Below are positions 1 through 7,691 of a stretch of 44,891 nucleotides of DNA, piece by piece. The DNA is from Acidobacteriota bacterium. Lineage in GTDB: Bacteria; Acidobacteriota; Terriglobia; Terriglobales; Acidobacteriaceae. How positions within the stretch are numbered: position 1 is the first letter of the stretch; each line of letters opens with the position of its first letter. The position numbers and the translations under genes are program-made. A model generated the notes under the pieces. That model made no database searches. It worked only from the letters and a program-made list of their open reading frames with translations, and was not told the DNA's origin. The stretch spans positions 1-44,891 of the forward strand of contig QIAB01000069.1 in assembly GCA_003225455.1 (NCBI GenBank). Reading direction: 5' to 3'.

Positions 1-390
1 GTGGCTCCCCAGCGCGCGCTGCACCGTCACTTTGATCATCGGATGCAGCCGGCGAAATTCCGCGAGAACCGGAAGCAGATAAAGAGCGGTGAACTCGTTC
101 GCCGCGATGGCGAGCTTGCCTTTGTGCAATTCTCGCAACTCGACGAGAGCTGTCTGCGCATCATTGCGCAAATTGAGCAGCCTCTCGGCGTACTCCTGAA
201 GCACGCCTCCGGCATCGGTGAGCAGGCCATCACGCGACGAGCGATCAAACAACGGCTCGCCGATCTCCTCTTCCAGCTTGCGGATCGATTGGCTTACAGC
301 CGATTGCGTCCGATACAGCTTTTCCGCCGCGCGAGAAAAACGCCCCTCCCGCGCTACCGCCAAAAAGACTTCCAGTTGCGATAGGTCCAT
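1..390 (-). CDS. LysR-family transcriptional regulator, N-terminal part
   Basis: The reverse strand from an ATG at 390 reads a typical LysR-type N-terminus of 130 residues and runs off the left edge. It starts MDLSQLEVFLAVAREGRFSR, followed by a winged helix-turn-helix with the family signature AAEKLYRTQSAVSQSIRKLE at about residues 21-40. The linker helix and the first strand of the substrate-binding domain (KGKLAIAANEF) follow. The effector domain is mostly outside the window. It is divergent from leuA across a 216-base gap. Local activators of this family usually control the divergent gene, so regulation of leuA is a reasonable inference, but the co-inducer cannot be told from what is visible. 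Confidence 0.9.
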   Translation of the reverse strand, partial: MDLSQLEVFLAVAREGRFSRAAEKLYRTQSAVSQSIRKLEEEIGEPLFDRSSRDGLLTDAGGVLQEYAERLLNLRNDAQTALVELRELHKGKLAIAANEFTALYLLPVLAEFRRLHPMIKVTVQRALGSH

Positions 391-606
391 ATGAGCCCTC
401 AATGCACCATGTCATTCCTCGCGACACACGGAATCGGAAGCCCGCCCGCGCAGGGAACCGAATCAAGAGCATCAGTATTGCTTATATATGTAGTGCATCT
501 AATAGTAACGATAACCATTATAAGCTTTGCTTTAGCCTGCTGCCCTACGTAGCATGGAATTGGGTACGTAGCGCCAGCGTCGCGCGTACGACCAACGAGG
601 AGAACC
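391..606. promoter_or_regulatory. Divergent LysR-leuA intergenic control region
   Basis: This 216-base gap between the divergent LysR gene and leuA has an AT-rich core at about 478-530, in contrast to its GC-rich flanks. The core contains the dyad ATAA-CCA-TTAT at 511-521, and CTTATA (481-486) is mirrored by TATAAG (519-524). LysR regulators commonly bind interrupted dyads with T/A ends, so this is the likely operator/promoter core. A GAGGAGA ribosome site lies just before the leuA ATG at 607. No leucine-rich leader peptide or T-box-like structure was seen. The operator call is inference. Confidence 0.45.
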
Positions 607-1915
607 ATGGAGCGCATCACGGTATTCGATACTACCCTTCGAGATGGCGAGCAGTCGCCGGGTTGCAGCATGAATGTGCAGGAAAAACTGCGCCTGGCCC
701 ATCAGCTCGACCGCCTCGGCGTAGACGTGATCGAGGCCGGTTTTCCGATCGCTTCGGAAGGCGATTTCGCGGCCGTGCAGGCAATTGCGGCAGTCGTTCG
801 CCGGCCGATTATCGCGGGTCTCGCCCGTGCTTGCACTCAAGACATCGAGCGTGCCTGGCAGGCGCTCAAGAGCGCAGCCCGTCCCCGCATTCACGTGTTC
901 CTGGCGACCTCCGACATTCATTTGCAGTACAAACTGAAGATTACGCGTCAGCAGTGCCTGGAGCGGGCGCGCGATTCGGTACGCCTGGCCAAATCCCTGT
1001 GCAACGACGTGGAATTCTCGCCCGAAGATGCCACCCGCACCGATCCAGAATTTTTGTTTCAGATTCTAAGTGCCGTCGTCGAAGCGGGAGCAACCACGCT
1101 CAATATTCCTGACACAGTCGGTTACACCATGCCCGCCGAGTTCGCCAGCCTGATTCAGGCGATCCGCCAACGGGTAAGGGGAATCGAGAATGTCACCATC
1201 TCGGCCCATTGCCACAACGACCTGGGGTTGGCGGTGGCGAATTCTCTGGCCGCGATCGAAGCCGGCGTGCGCCAGGTGGAGTGCACCATTAATGGGATCG
1301 GCGAGCGTGCGGGCAATGCGTCGCTGGAAGAGATTGTTATGGCGATGCGGGTACGTCCGGATCACTACGCCTATGACACCGGTGTTGTGGGCGAACAACT
1401 GTACCCCGCCAGCCAGATGCTTAGCGAAATCACCGGTGTACCAGCGCAATGCGTTTGCTCACGAAGCCGGCATTCACCAGGATGGCATGCTGAAGAATCC
1501 GCTGACCTACGAGATCATGATGCCGCAGTCAGTTGGGGTCCCCGATTCGAGGCTGGTGCTTGGCAAACACTCCGGACGTCATGCGCTCGGTTTGCGCTGC
1601 GAGCAACTCGGATATCAATTCGATCGGCGCGAGCTGGATGAAGTCTATCGCCGGTTCGTGATTTTGGCGGACAAGATCAAGCACGTCGCCGATCATCATC
1701 TGCTTGACCTGATACGCGAAGCCCACGGCTCAGCCCGACACATTCCTCCAGCGCATACGGAACCGCGACCGGCGGCCATCGGAGCGGCAGTCGGACAAAA
1801 CTTTGCTACGCCGTTTCCCGTTCCGTTCGCCACCGACCTCAATGGCGCAAGACTGCCAGTGAACTCCATGGCCGAGCACCACGCTGAGCAGGAAGATTAC
1901 CTGTGGGGTGTGTAG
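607..1915 (+). pseudogene. leuA: 2-isopropylmalate synthase, frameshifted by an internal deletion
   Basis: LeuA condenses acetyl-CoA with 2-oxoisovalerate in the first committed step of leucine synthesis. The first frame (607-1440) has the TIM-barrel signatures [12 protein letters not shown] at residues 8-19, HCHND at 201-205 (metal ligands) and GIGERAGNA at 230-238. At 1441-1445 the reading moves to another frame, which continues with [18 protein letters not shown] and [12 protein letters not shown]. Family members carry a stretch like PVQPNKAIVG between the two parts; here it is missing, so about 26 bases appear to be lost. The joined product, about 436 residues, also lacks the usual C-terminal LeuA dimer/regulatory domain of roughly 130 residues; a 50-residue unrelated tail ends it. 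A good GAGGAGA site precedes the ATG. It is followed by leuB. Either the gene is broken or the assembly is. Confidence 0.85.
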
Positions 1916-1944
1916 GCTCTTGTGGGTGTGTAGGCTCTTGTGGG
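1909..1944. repeat. Perfect 18-bp tandem duplication at the leuA-leuB junction
   Basis: The unit TGTGTAGGCTCTTGTGGG occurs twice head to tail (1909-1926 and 1927-1944) with no mismatch. The first copy contains the leuA stop codon TAG (1913-1915) and the second copy repeats that TAG. The unit is a multiple of three, so the frame leading into leuB is unchanged. Confidence 0.95.
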
Positions 1945-1967
1945 GACGGTCCCGTGAAATAGCCCCC

Positions 1968-3074
1968 ATGCTGCTCAAACTCACCACCCTTCCCGGTGAC
2001 GGCATCGGTCCTGAGGTCGTCGACCAAGCAGTCCGCGTCGTGGAAGAAGTAGCGCGAGCTTTCGGCCATCAGCTCAGCATCACGCGAAAGCCGATCGGCG
2101 GCGCTGCTCTGGTCGCCAGCAAGAATCCGCTTCCCGATGACACCTTGCAGGCCTGTCTCTCGTCATCCGCCGTTCTTCTGGGCGCGGTAGGTGGGCCGTC
2201 ATTCGACAGCTTCCCGGCTCATCTTCGTCCGGAAAGCGGTCTGCTTCGCCTTCGCCGCGAACTGGGGGTTTTCGCGAACCTCCGTCCTGCAGTCTGCCTC
2301 CCGGCTCTGGAAGATTGTTCTCCGCTCCGTCCGGAAGTGGCCCGCGGAACCAACATTCTGATTGTGCGCGAGCTTCTGGGCGGAATTTACTTCGGCCAGC
2401 CCCGCCAGACCGAAGGACCGGCCGGCAACCGCTCCGCCGTGGACACCATGCGGTACAGCGAACCGGAAATCGAGCGCATCGCGCATGTGGGGTTTGAACT
2501 GGCACGCTCCCGACGCCGCAAGGTGACTTCTGTTGATAAAGCCAACGTCCTGGATTGTTCACGCCTGTGGCGTGATGTTGTGACTCGGGTGGCGCAGCAA
2601 TATCCGGATATTAAGCTTTCTCACATGTATGTGGATTCCGCAGCGATGGCGCTGGTCGCTCATCCTGCCGAATTCGACGTCCTGCTCACCGAAAATATGT
2701 TTGGCGACATTCTCTCCGACCAGGCAGGCGGAATCATGGGTTCGCTAGGAATGCTGGCGTCTGCCAGCATTGGAGGATCCGTTGGCTTATACGAGCCAGT
2801 CCACGGTTCCGCCCCAGATATCGCCGGACGGGGCGTCGCCAACCCCTTGGGAGCAATTCTCTCCGTAGCCATGCTGCTGCGTCATTCCTTTAAGTTGGAG
2901 CGTGAGGCTGCTTGCATCGAATCGGCTGTGTCCGAAGTGTTGGCCGCAGGGAATCGCACCCGCGATCTGGTCACGCCCGGTCAACCCGCGCTCAGCACGA
3001 GCCAGATGGGAGAGAAAGTTGCCGAAGCCGTCGCGCAGCGCGCCCGGGTCGACCGCGGCAAAGTGGCAATCTAG
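1968..3074 (+). CDS. leuB: 3-isopropylmalate dehydrogenase
   Basis: LeuB oxidises and decarboxylates 3-isopropylmalate with NAD+ in leucine synthesis, in the cytoplasm. The 368-residue product begins MLLKLTTLPGDGIGPEVVDQ and carries the characteristic substrate loop RRELGVFANLRPA. A central metal/substrate region includes VDKANVLDCSRLWR. The family signature is MFGDILSDQAGGIMGSLGML, followed by the NAD-binding stretch LYEPVHGSAPDIAGRGVANP. The length is normal for the family. I chose the ATG at 1968 because the conserved N-terminus starts there; an in-frame GTG further upstream would only add residues encoded by the 18-bp tandem repeat. The ribosome site is weak, so translation may be coupled to leuA, which ends 52 bases upstream. 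No leuCD genes are in view. Confidence 0.95.
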   Translation: MLLKLTTLPGDGIGPEVVDQAVRVVEEVARAFGHQLSITRKPIGGAALVASKNPLPDDTLQACLSSSAVLLGAVGGPSFDSFPAHLRPESGLLRLRRELGVFANLRPAVCLPALEDCSPLRPEVARGTNILIVRELLGGIYFGQPRQTEGPAGNRSAVDTMRYSEPEIERIAHVGFELARSRRRKVTSVDKANVLDCSRLWRDVVTRVAQQYPDIKLSHMYVDSAAMALVAHPAEFDVLLTENMFGDILSDQAGGIMGSLGMLASASIGGSVGLYEPVHGSAPDIAGRGVANPLGAILSVAMLLRHSFKLEREAACIESAVSEVLAAGNRTRDLVTPGQPALSTSQMGEKVAEAVAQRARVDRGKVAI

Positions 3075-3193
3075 AACGCCGTTCCAAGATATTGAGCCCG
3101 AGATTTTCCACAAGAGAAATCCCTTGCTAATTTCCCAACCGGAGTAAACTAACCCCATCCCGCAAAGATCTTCTTCGCGCGATGGGAGGCCAT

Positions 3194-3448
3194 ATGGTTT
3201 CCAAATGCGCTAACCCGCAGTGCGGCGCAGCATTTCTTTATCTCCATCAGGGCAAGCTTTTTCGCATAGAAACCGACGCTGGCTGGCCTCAAGATCCCCC
3301 TGATCCTAGTGCTCGAAAGCCCATCCGTCGCCTCGAGTATTTTTGGCTATGTGATGATTGTGCCGCGCAGATGACGCTGGCCCGCAAAGATGGCGCAGTC
3401 GTGACTGCCCCCAATGTGGCGACGCGATCTGCGGCTACAGCCTCGTAG
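3194..3448 (+). CDS. Small zinc-ribbon-like protein
   Basis: An 84-residue protein beginning MVSKCANPQCGAAFLYLHQG. It has one cysteine pair spaced C-x4-C near the N-terminus (CANPQC) and a second pair spaced C-x2-C near residue 60 (LCDDC), a pattern that fits a single zinc ribbon. The tail is Ala/Thr rich. The start at 3194 is preferred over the ATG at 3182 because GGGAGG sits five bases before it. The role is unknown. I infer a structural zinc site and possible nucleic-acid or protein binding, nothing more specific. Its 3' end overlaps the convergent glycosyltransferase gene by 14 bases. Confidence 0.75.
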   Translation: MVSKCANPQCGAAFLYLHQGKLFRIETDAGWPQDPPDPSARKPIRRLEYFWLCDDCAAQMTLARKDGAVVTAPNVATRSAATAS

Positions 3449-4247
3449 GTTCGTTCGCCTGAGGCAGTGAGTACCGGTCGGTCATCGCATTCCAGCGAAT
3501 CTTCAACATCTCTGCAAACATGCGAATCCCATCGCGAAGTGGACTAATACGTGTGTCCTCACGATGTGCCCATGCCACCGGTACTTCGGCAATCTTGAAG
3601 CCGAACTTTTTCGCCAGGTAAAGCAGTTCGGGATCGAACCCCCAGCGCTCGATTGTCTGCAAGGGAAAAATTGCCTCCGCCGCCCTGCGTGTGAACGCCT
3701 TGAAACCGCACTGCGTGTCTTTGAAAGTCAAGCCCAGCGTGATGCGCAGCATCAAATTAAAAGCTCTGCCGAATAATTGCCGGTATAACGGCTGCCGCTG
3801 AGTTTGCAGATCACTGCGCAGCCAGCGCGAACCGATCGCGACGTCCGCGCCACCGGCAATTGCGGCAAATAACTTCTCTGCCTCCTCAATTGGGGAAGAA
3901 AGATCGGCGTCGGTGAACAGCAATACTTCTCCACGCGCGTGCAGCATTCCATTGCGCACGCTATATCCTTTGCCACGATTGCCTGGGTTCTCCACCAGCC
4001 GCAGCGCGGGGTTCACCGCGGCGTATTGCTGAACGATCTCAACCGTGTTATCGCGGGAGCCATCGTTTACGACGATAACTTCAGCATTCCAGCCACGCTC
4101 GATGGAGTACTTCAGAACTCTATCCAACGTTGCTCGAATGCGGGCGCTCTCGTTATATGCGGGAATGATGATGCTGAACGGGCAGTTGTTAGTCGCTGGT
4201 CGTTGGTAGTTGGCCAAGGTCTGCAAGCCGGCCTTTGTTCTCGGCAT
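3435..4247 (-). CDS. GT2 glycosyltransferase, dolichol/polyprenyl-phosphate hexose synthase type
   Basis: A 270-residue GT-A fold protein resembling DPM1/ALG5-type enzymes, which transfer a hexose from a nucleotide sugar to a polyprenyl phosphate at the membrane face. Visible motifs are FSIIIPAYNESARI at about 24-37, VIVVNDGSRDNT at about 57-68, the DxD-containing LLFTDADLSSP near 113-123, and GFKAFTRRAAEAIFP further on. No C-terminal membrane domain is present, so it is the short, soluble or peripheral type. The first 23 residues precede the conserved fold. Residues 13-22 are encoded by a degenerate heptad repeat (4184-4211), so the true start is uncertain. The exact sugar and lipid cannot be read from the sequence. 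Confidence 0.85.
   Translation of the reverse strand: MPRTKAGLQTLANYQRPATNNCPFSIIIPAYNESARIRATLDRVLKYSIERGWNAEVIVVNDGSRDNTVEIVQQYAAVNPALRLVENPGNRGKGYSVRNGMLHARGEVLLFTDADLSSPIEEAEKLFAAIAGGADVAIGSRWLRSDLQTQRQPLYRQLFGRAFNLMLRITLGLTFKDTQCGFKAFTRRAAEAIFPLQTIERWGFDPELLYLAKKFGFKIAEVPVAWAHREDTRISPLRDGIRMFAEMLKIRWNAMTDRYSLPQANEPTRL
4184..4211. repeat. Degenerate 7-base repeat inside the glycosyltransferase leader
   Basis: Four successive 7-base units are visible on the plus strand: AGTTGTT, AGTCGCT, GGTCGTT, GGTAGTT. On the minus strand they encode residues 13-22 of the glycosyltransferase leader, immediately before its conserved first strand. The units resemble those of the heptad repeat at 38154-38188. 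Confidence 0.75.
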
Positions 4248-4300
4248 CCCCTAGAATAGGGCACTAACGAAAAAAAGCGGAGTGGAAACAAGGGAGGCGT

Positions 4301-4717
4301 TCACGCCGTCCAAGGATTAACGATGGAAGCAGAAATATCTTGAAAATGGGTCGTATTGCGGGTCGCCAAAGCGGCATGATGAGCGAGCACGATACCAGCG
4401 ATCATGCTGTCGCGCAGGTCGCCCGTCCGGCCCGTCCTTTGCCGGGACGCCATGAGGTCAGCCGCGTGCTGCGCGGCATCCGCGTCGAACGGGGCGACCC
4501 GGCGCCCAATTTTGTCGAGAACAGCCTGGAAGGCTTGAATCAAGGCCGACCTTCGTCTTCCGACGGCCATAATTTCCAACCCGAACCGGATTTCAAGAGT
4601 GGTCACCGACGTGGTCCAAACGGAGGTGCGAGGCTGCCTGTCAAGCCAGGAAATGACATGTTTGTCTGGCCCTTGCTGCATGAGAGCGGAGAACACGTTT
4701 GTGTCCAGAATAATCAC
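4301..4717 (-). CDS. PIN-domain toxin ribonuclease (VapC/FitB-like)
   Basis: A 138-residue PIN-domain protein, the toxin half of a type II toxin-antitoxin pair; such proteins are Mg-dependent endoribonucleases. The acidic catalytic set is visible: D5 in MIILDTNVFSAL, E42 in TTLEIRFG, and D100/D103 in TGDLRDSMIAG. The C-terminal LATRNTTHFQD matches the usual end of VapC/FitB proteins. The start ATG overlaps the antitoxin stop by four bases (ATGA), which indicates translational coupling. The length is normal and all catalytic residues are present, so it is probably functional. The RNA target cannot be inferred. Confidence 0.92.
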   Translation of the reverse strand: MIILDTNVFSALMQQGPDKHVISWLDRQPRTSVWTTSVTTLEIRFGLEIMAVGRRRSALIQAFQAVLDKIGRRVAPFDADAAQHAADLMASRQRTGRTGDLRDSMIAGIVLAHHAALATRNTTHFQDISASIVNPWTA

Positions 4718-4962
4718 GACTCAAAAGATGGCAGCTTAATTTCATGTCCCCTCAGTTCCGGAATATCCGATTCCAGGCCGACTTTGGTAAATAAGGCAGA
4801 GATTTCCGTTCCCAGCCCGCCTGCCGGAATGTCCTCTTCGTTTGTGGCATTCCGGAGGATATCGCGCACTTCCTCCTCCATGCTGCGGCCATGCCGTTTG
4901 GCGCGGCGCTGCAGCCGGGCCTTAACTGCATTTTCCAAATTTCGAACGATAAGTTGTGCCAT
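4714..4962 (-). CDS. Antitoxin, FitA/VapB-type ribbon-helix-helix protein
   Basis: An 82-residue protein starting MAQLIVRNLENAVKARLQRR, which matches the FitA-like antitoxin N-terminus: a ribbon-helix-helix DNA-binding module in which the first strand reads LIVRNL. The sequence RRAKRHGRSMEEEVRDIL forms the two helices. The C-terminal half is the likely toxin-wrapping tail. It is the first gene of a two-gene operon with the PIN toxin. Antitoxins of this type bind their own promoter, alone or with toxin. The palindrome at 4987-5002, 25 bases upstream of the start, fits that role. Confidence 0.9.
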   Translation of the reverse strand: MAQLIVRNLENAVKARLQRRAKRHGRSMEEEVRDILRNATNEEDIPAGGLGTEISALFTKVGLESDIPELRGHEIKLPSFES

Positions 4963-4986
4963 AAGCTAGATTGTCCGTCCCTATTT

Positions 4987-5002
4987 TGATATCATGATAT
5001 CA
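4987..5002. promoter_or_regulatory. Palindromic operator of the toxin-antitoxin operon
   Basis: The 16-base sequence TGATATCATGATATCA is a perfect palindrome and also two tandem copies of the self-palindromic octamer TGATATCA. It lies 25 bases upstream of the antitoxin start in an otherwise unremarkable gap. Ribbon-helix-helix antitoxins bind short inverted half-sites of this kind, so this is the best candidate autoregulatory operator. Function is inferred. Confidence 0.7.
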
Positions 5003-5140
5003 GATTGGGCCCGGCAATTGCAGCTAGAGGGGTGTAAATTCAATCCGGCGAGGCCTGAGAACAGACAATTCGAAAGGCTGAGAACTGAATTAGAACCGAG
5101 TGATTCCTCATGGCCGCGAGGAATCCCGACCAGGGAATCA

Positions 5141-6190
5141 TCAAGCCACCTGCCACTGCTTCTCCAGCATGGTGAAGAACGCCGCCACCAGTTGCTCGTC
5201 CCAAAGCCCAGAGCGGGCTTCTTCACGCATAGTGACGGTAGCTTGTTCGTGGCTTAAAGCGGGCTTATAAGGACGCGCTGTGCGCAACGCATCATAGACA
5301 TCGACAACTTGCAGGATTCGCGCCAGCAAAGGTATTTCGCCCTTGCGTAAGCCGTCCGGGTAGCCGCTGCCATCCGAGTGCTCGTGGTGGTTGCGAATAA
5401 TGGGCAGCACGAGCCGCAGCGACTTCAGCGGCCGGCAGATATTCTCTCCCGTGACCGGATGCTGCTTCATCACCGCCCATTCTTCGGAAGTAAGGTGCGA
5501 ATCTTTCTTCTTCAGAAGAATCTCATCCGGCACGGCAATTTTGCCGAGATCGTGCAAATAGCCGCCCCGGCGCAGCGCCACGATAGATTCTTCGTCCAGC
5601 CCAAGATATCTGCCGAGAGCGCTCGCGTTCTGCGCCAGTCGCTCGCAATGCCCCTCAGTATAAGGATCACGGCTCTCTACGGTTAGCCCCAGCGTGCACA
5701 GAACTGATTCCGCCGTCTCCAGCTCGTCCGTGAAGTCTTTCAGTTTCAGCAATGACTTCACGCGCGCAAAAAGCTCCTCGGCATAGATGGGCTTATTGAG
5801 AAAATCATCGGCGCCGCATTCAATCCCCTTCAGCCGGTCGTCGCGGTCGGTCAGTCCGGTGATAAGCACGAAAGGAATGAGCCGCGTGACCGGGTCGTCC
5901 TTAAATTCCCGGCATAGTTCGTAGCCGGATTTACCCGGCATAATGACATCCGAGAGGATCAGGTCGGGGGCCTGGCGGCGCACTTCGGCTTCCGCCTGCA
6001 CCGCGTCCGGAGCGGCGACTACCTCGTAGCCGCGCGTTGCCAGCAGCTCCTGCATCAACAGCATGATGTCGGGATTGTCATCGATCACCAGAATGCGGGG
6101 GACGCGGCGGCGTCCTCCAACTTCACTTATCTCGCGCAAAGGCTGGGTGCGAGAAAGAACGGTTGTACGGAACCTCTGGGAGGAATCCAT
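5141..6190 (-). CDS. Response regulator with HD-GYP output domain
   Basis: A 349-residue two-domain signalling protein. Residues about 31-150 form a receiver domain (ILVIDDNPDIM, phospho-acceptor D81 in DLILSDVIMPG, and the conserved Lys in FLNKPI). Residues about 160-345 form an HD-GYP domain with GHCERLA at 180, YLHDLGK (HD at 213-214) and NHHEHSDGSGYPDGL (GYP at 276-278). HD-GYP proteins with intact motifs hydrolyse cyclic di-GMP, so phosphorylation by an unseen histidine kinase probably tunes c-di-GMP levels. No kinase is adjacent, so this is an orphan regulator. A 30-residue leader precedes the receiver domain and a shorter start is possible. Confidence 0.93.
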   Translation of the reverse strand: MDSSQRFRTTVLSRTQPLREISEVGGRRRVPRILVIDDNPDIMLLMQELLATRGYEVVAAPDAVQAEAEVRRQAPDLILSDVIMPGKSGYELCREFKDDPVTRLIPFVLITGLTDRDDRLKGIECGADDFLNKPIYAEELFARVKSLLKLKDFTDELETAESVLCTLGLTVESRDPYTEGHCERLAQNASALGRYLGLDEESIVALRRGGYLHDLGKIAVPDEILLKKKDSHLTSEEWAVMKQHPVTGENICRPLKSLRLVLPIIRNHHEHSDGSGYPDGLRKGEIPLLARILQVVDVYDALRTARPYKPALSHEQATVTMREEARSGLWDEQLVAAFFTMLEKQWQVA

Positions 6191-6375
6191 GAACTAGTTG
6201 TCCGTTCCCTATTGTAACCAACTGTAATTATTCGTAAAGGATACAAAAGTTGCCTTTTCCACAACGCCCCTAGAAAGGATTCGGCTGCGAGAGCTCAAAG
6301 CAGATTTGGACCGAGGTTCGACGGGCTGATACCGTACTGGCACTAGCTAAAGGCTGCTTTTGCTAGACTCATCCC

Positions 6376-7475
6376 ATGCTGGCCGGCTACGCGGTGCAGG
6401 TGGAGAAATCGCGCGGACGCCGCCATCCCGAGCCTCAGCATCCTTACCGCAACGATTTTCAGCGTGATCGCGACCGCGTCATCCATTCCCGCGCTTTCCG
6501 TCGATTGGAAGCGAAAACCCAGGTCTTCACCCGCCGCTATTCTGATCATTTCCGCAATCGCCTGACCCACACCATTGAAGTCGCGCAGATCGCGCGAACC
6601 GTTGCCCCCCAGCTCGGGCTCAATGTTGACCTGGTTGAAGCCCTCGCGTTAGTGCACGATGTTGGCCACCCGCCTTTCGGCCATGCGGGAGAGAAAGCTC
6701 TCGATGCTGCCATGCGTCGCCACGGCCTCTTCTTCGATCACAATCTCCACGCGCTGCGCATCGTGGAAGATTTCGAGCTGCGCTATGCGGCATTTCGCGG
6801 TTTGAATCTGACGTTTGAGAGGGAATTATTAAGCATTCCCGCGATTACTCTGCGGATGAATATCCAGAATTATCCGAGTATCTGCTCGACCAGCGCCCGC
6901 CGCTTGAAGCGCAAGTCATCGATCTAGCCGACGAAATTGCCTACAGCACCGCCGATCTCGACGACGGCTACGAAGCCCGCCTGCTGACACTGGAACAGAT
7001 TCGCGCCGGGGTTCCTGTATTTGAGCGCTTCTATCGCGAAGTGGAGCAGGTTTATCCGGACGCGATCGACAAGCTCAAGTTCAATGAGGCCCTCAAGCGG
7101 ATGCTCGATCGTTTTGTGGGCGATGTGATAAGCAACACACAAGACCGGATCAGGGCCGCAAGGATGCGTGATCTGGAAGATGTTCGCATCTGCCCGGATA
7201 GGCTAGTGAGACTGAGTCCCGAGGTGGAAAACGAAAGGCTCGCGGCGAAGCAGTTCCTCTACTCGAATTTATATTTCAGCGCTACGCTCGATCCGGAAAA
7301 GAACGATGCCGAGCGCGTGATCACAGAATTGTTCGACTTCTGGATGAAGAAACCGGATGCCTTACCCTCAAGCTATCGGGAAAAAGCCAAGCAGGAGCCC
7401 TTGCCTAGAATCATTTGTGATTACATCGCCGGTATGACGGACAACTATATCTACGAGCAGTATGAGAGGTATTGA
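6376..7475 (+). pseudogene. dgt: dGTPase-like HD triphosphohydrolase, frameshifted
   Basis: Deoxyguanosine triphosphate triphosphohydrolase family. The first frame (from the ATG at 6376) carries [15 protein letters not shown], the HD ligand motifs [13 protein letters not shown] and [15 protein letters not shown], and [11 protein letters not shown]. After LNLTFE, at about 6817-6821, the reading must move to another frame. There it gives [17 protein letters not shown], then [20 protein letters not shown] and a normal C-terminus ending at 7475. Relatives have roughly VREGIIKHS at this point, so about seven bases seem to be missing between two GAG triplets. Apart from this the gene is intact over about 365 residues, which argues for a recent mutation or an assembly error. 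Confidence 0.85.
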
Positions 7476-7502
7476 GGTTAGTTACTGAGCGCGCCCTGAC
7501 AA

Positions 7503-7576
7503 GTAGCGCCGGCCTCTGGCCGGCTGTCCGGCGGGCGTCCCGCCCGCCCATCGAGCCGCCGAGACGGCGGCGCTAC
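7503..7576. repeat. REP-like element with three nested hairpins
   Basis: The outer arms GTAGCGCCG (7503-7511) and CGGCGCTAC (7568-7576) are perfect inverted complements. Between them lie CCGGCC-TCT-GGCCGG (7509-7523) and GGCGGGCG-TCC-CGCCCGCC (7530-7548), and GCCGCC-GAGAC-GGCGGC (7555-7571) overlaps the right arm. It lies in the gap between the dGTPase gene and the VOC-PP2C gene. REP-type elements of this style are common in intergenic DNA of this group; it could also act as a transcription barrier or an mRNA stabiliser. Confidence 0.8.
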
Positions 7577-7691
7577 GATTACCAGGCATCCTTCTTCAGC
7601 TATTGATTTCCAAAAGGGTTTCCCATGGGCACGAATTTCAAATCAGGATCGTGTCAGCAGAGGGAGCAGAGTTCGGATTTATAATCGCGAC

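Noticed and set aside
391-606. Leucine attenuator or T-box leader for leuA
   Set aside because: No leucine-codon run, no T-box sequence and no terminator/antiterminator pair were seen.
1908-1967. Upstream GTG start for leuB that would add the repeat-encoded residues
   Set aside because: LeuB proteins begin close to the LPGDGIGPE motif. The added stretch is the translated 18-bp tandem repeat plus unrelated codons.
4301-4962. Toxin-antitoxin pair as the edge of a mobile element
   Set aside because: No integrase, transposase, tRNA or flanking direct repeat was found around it.
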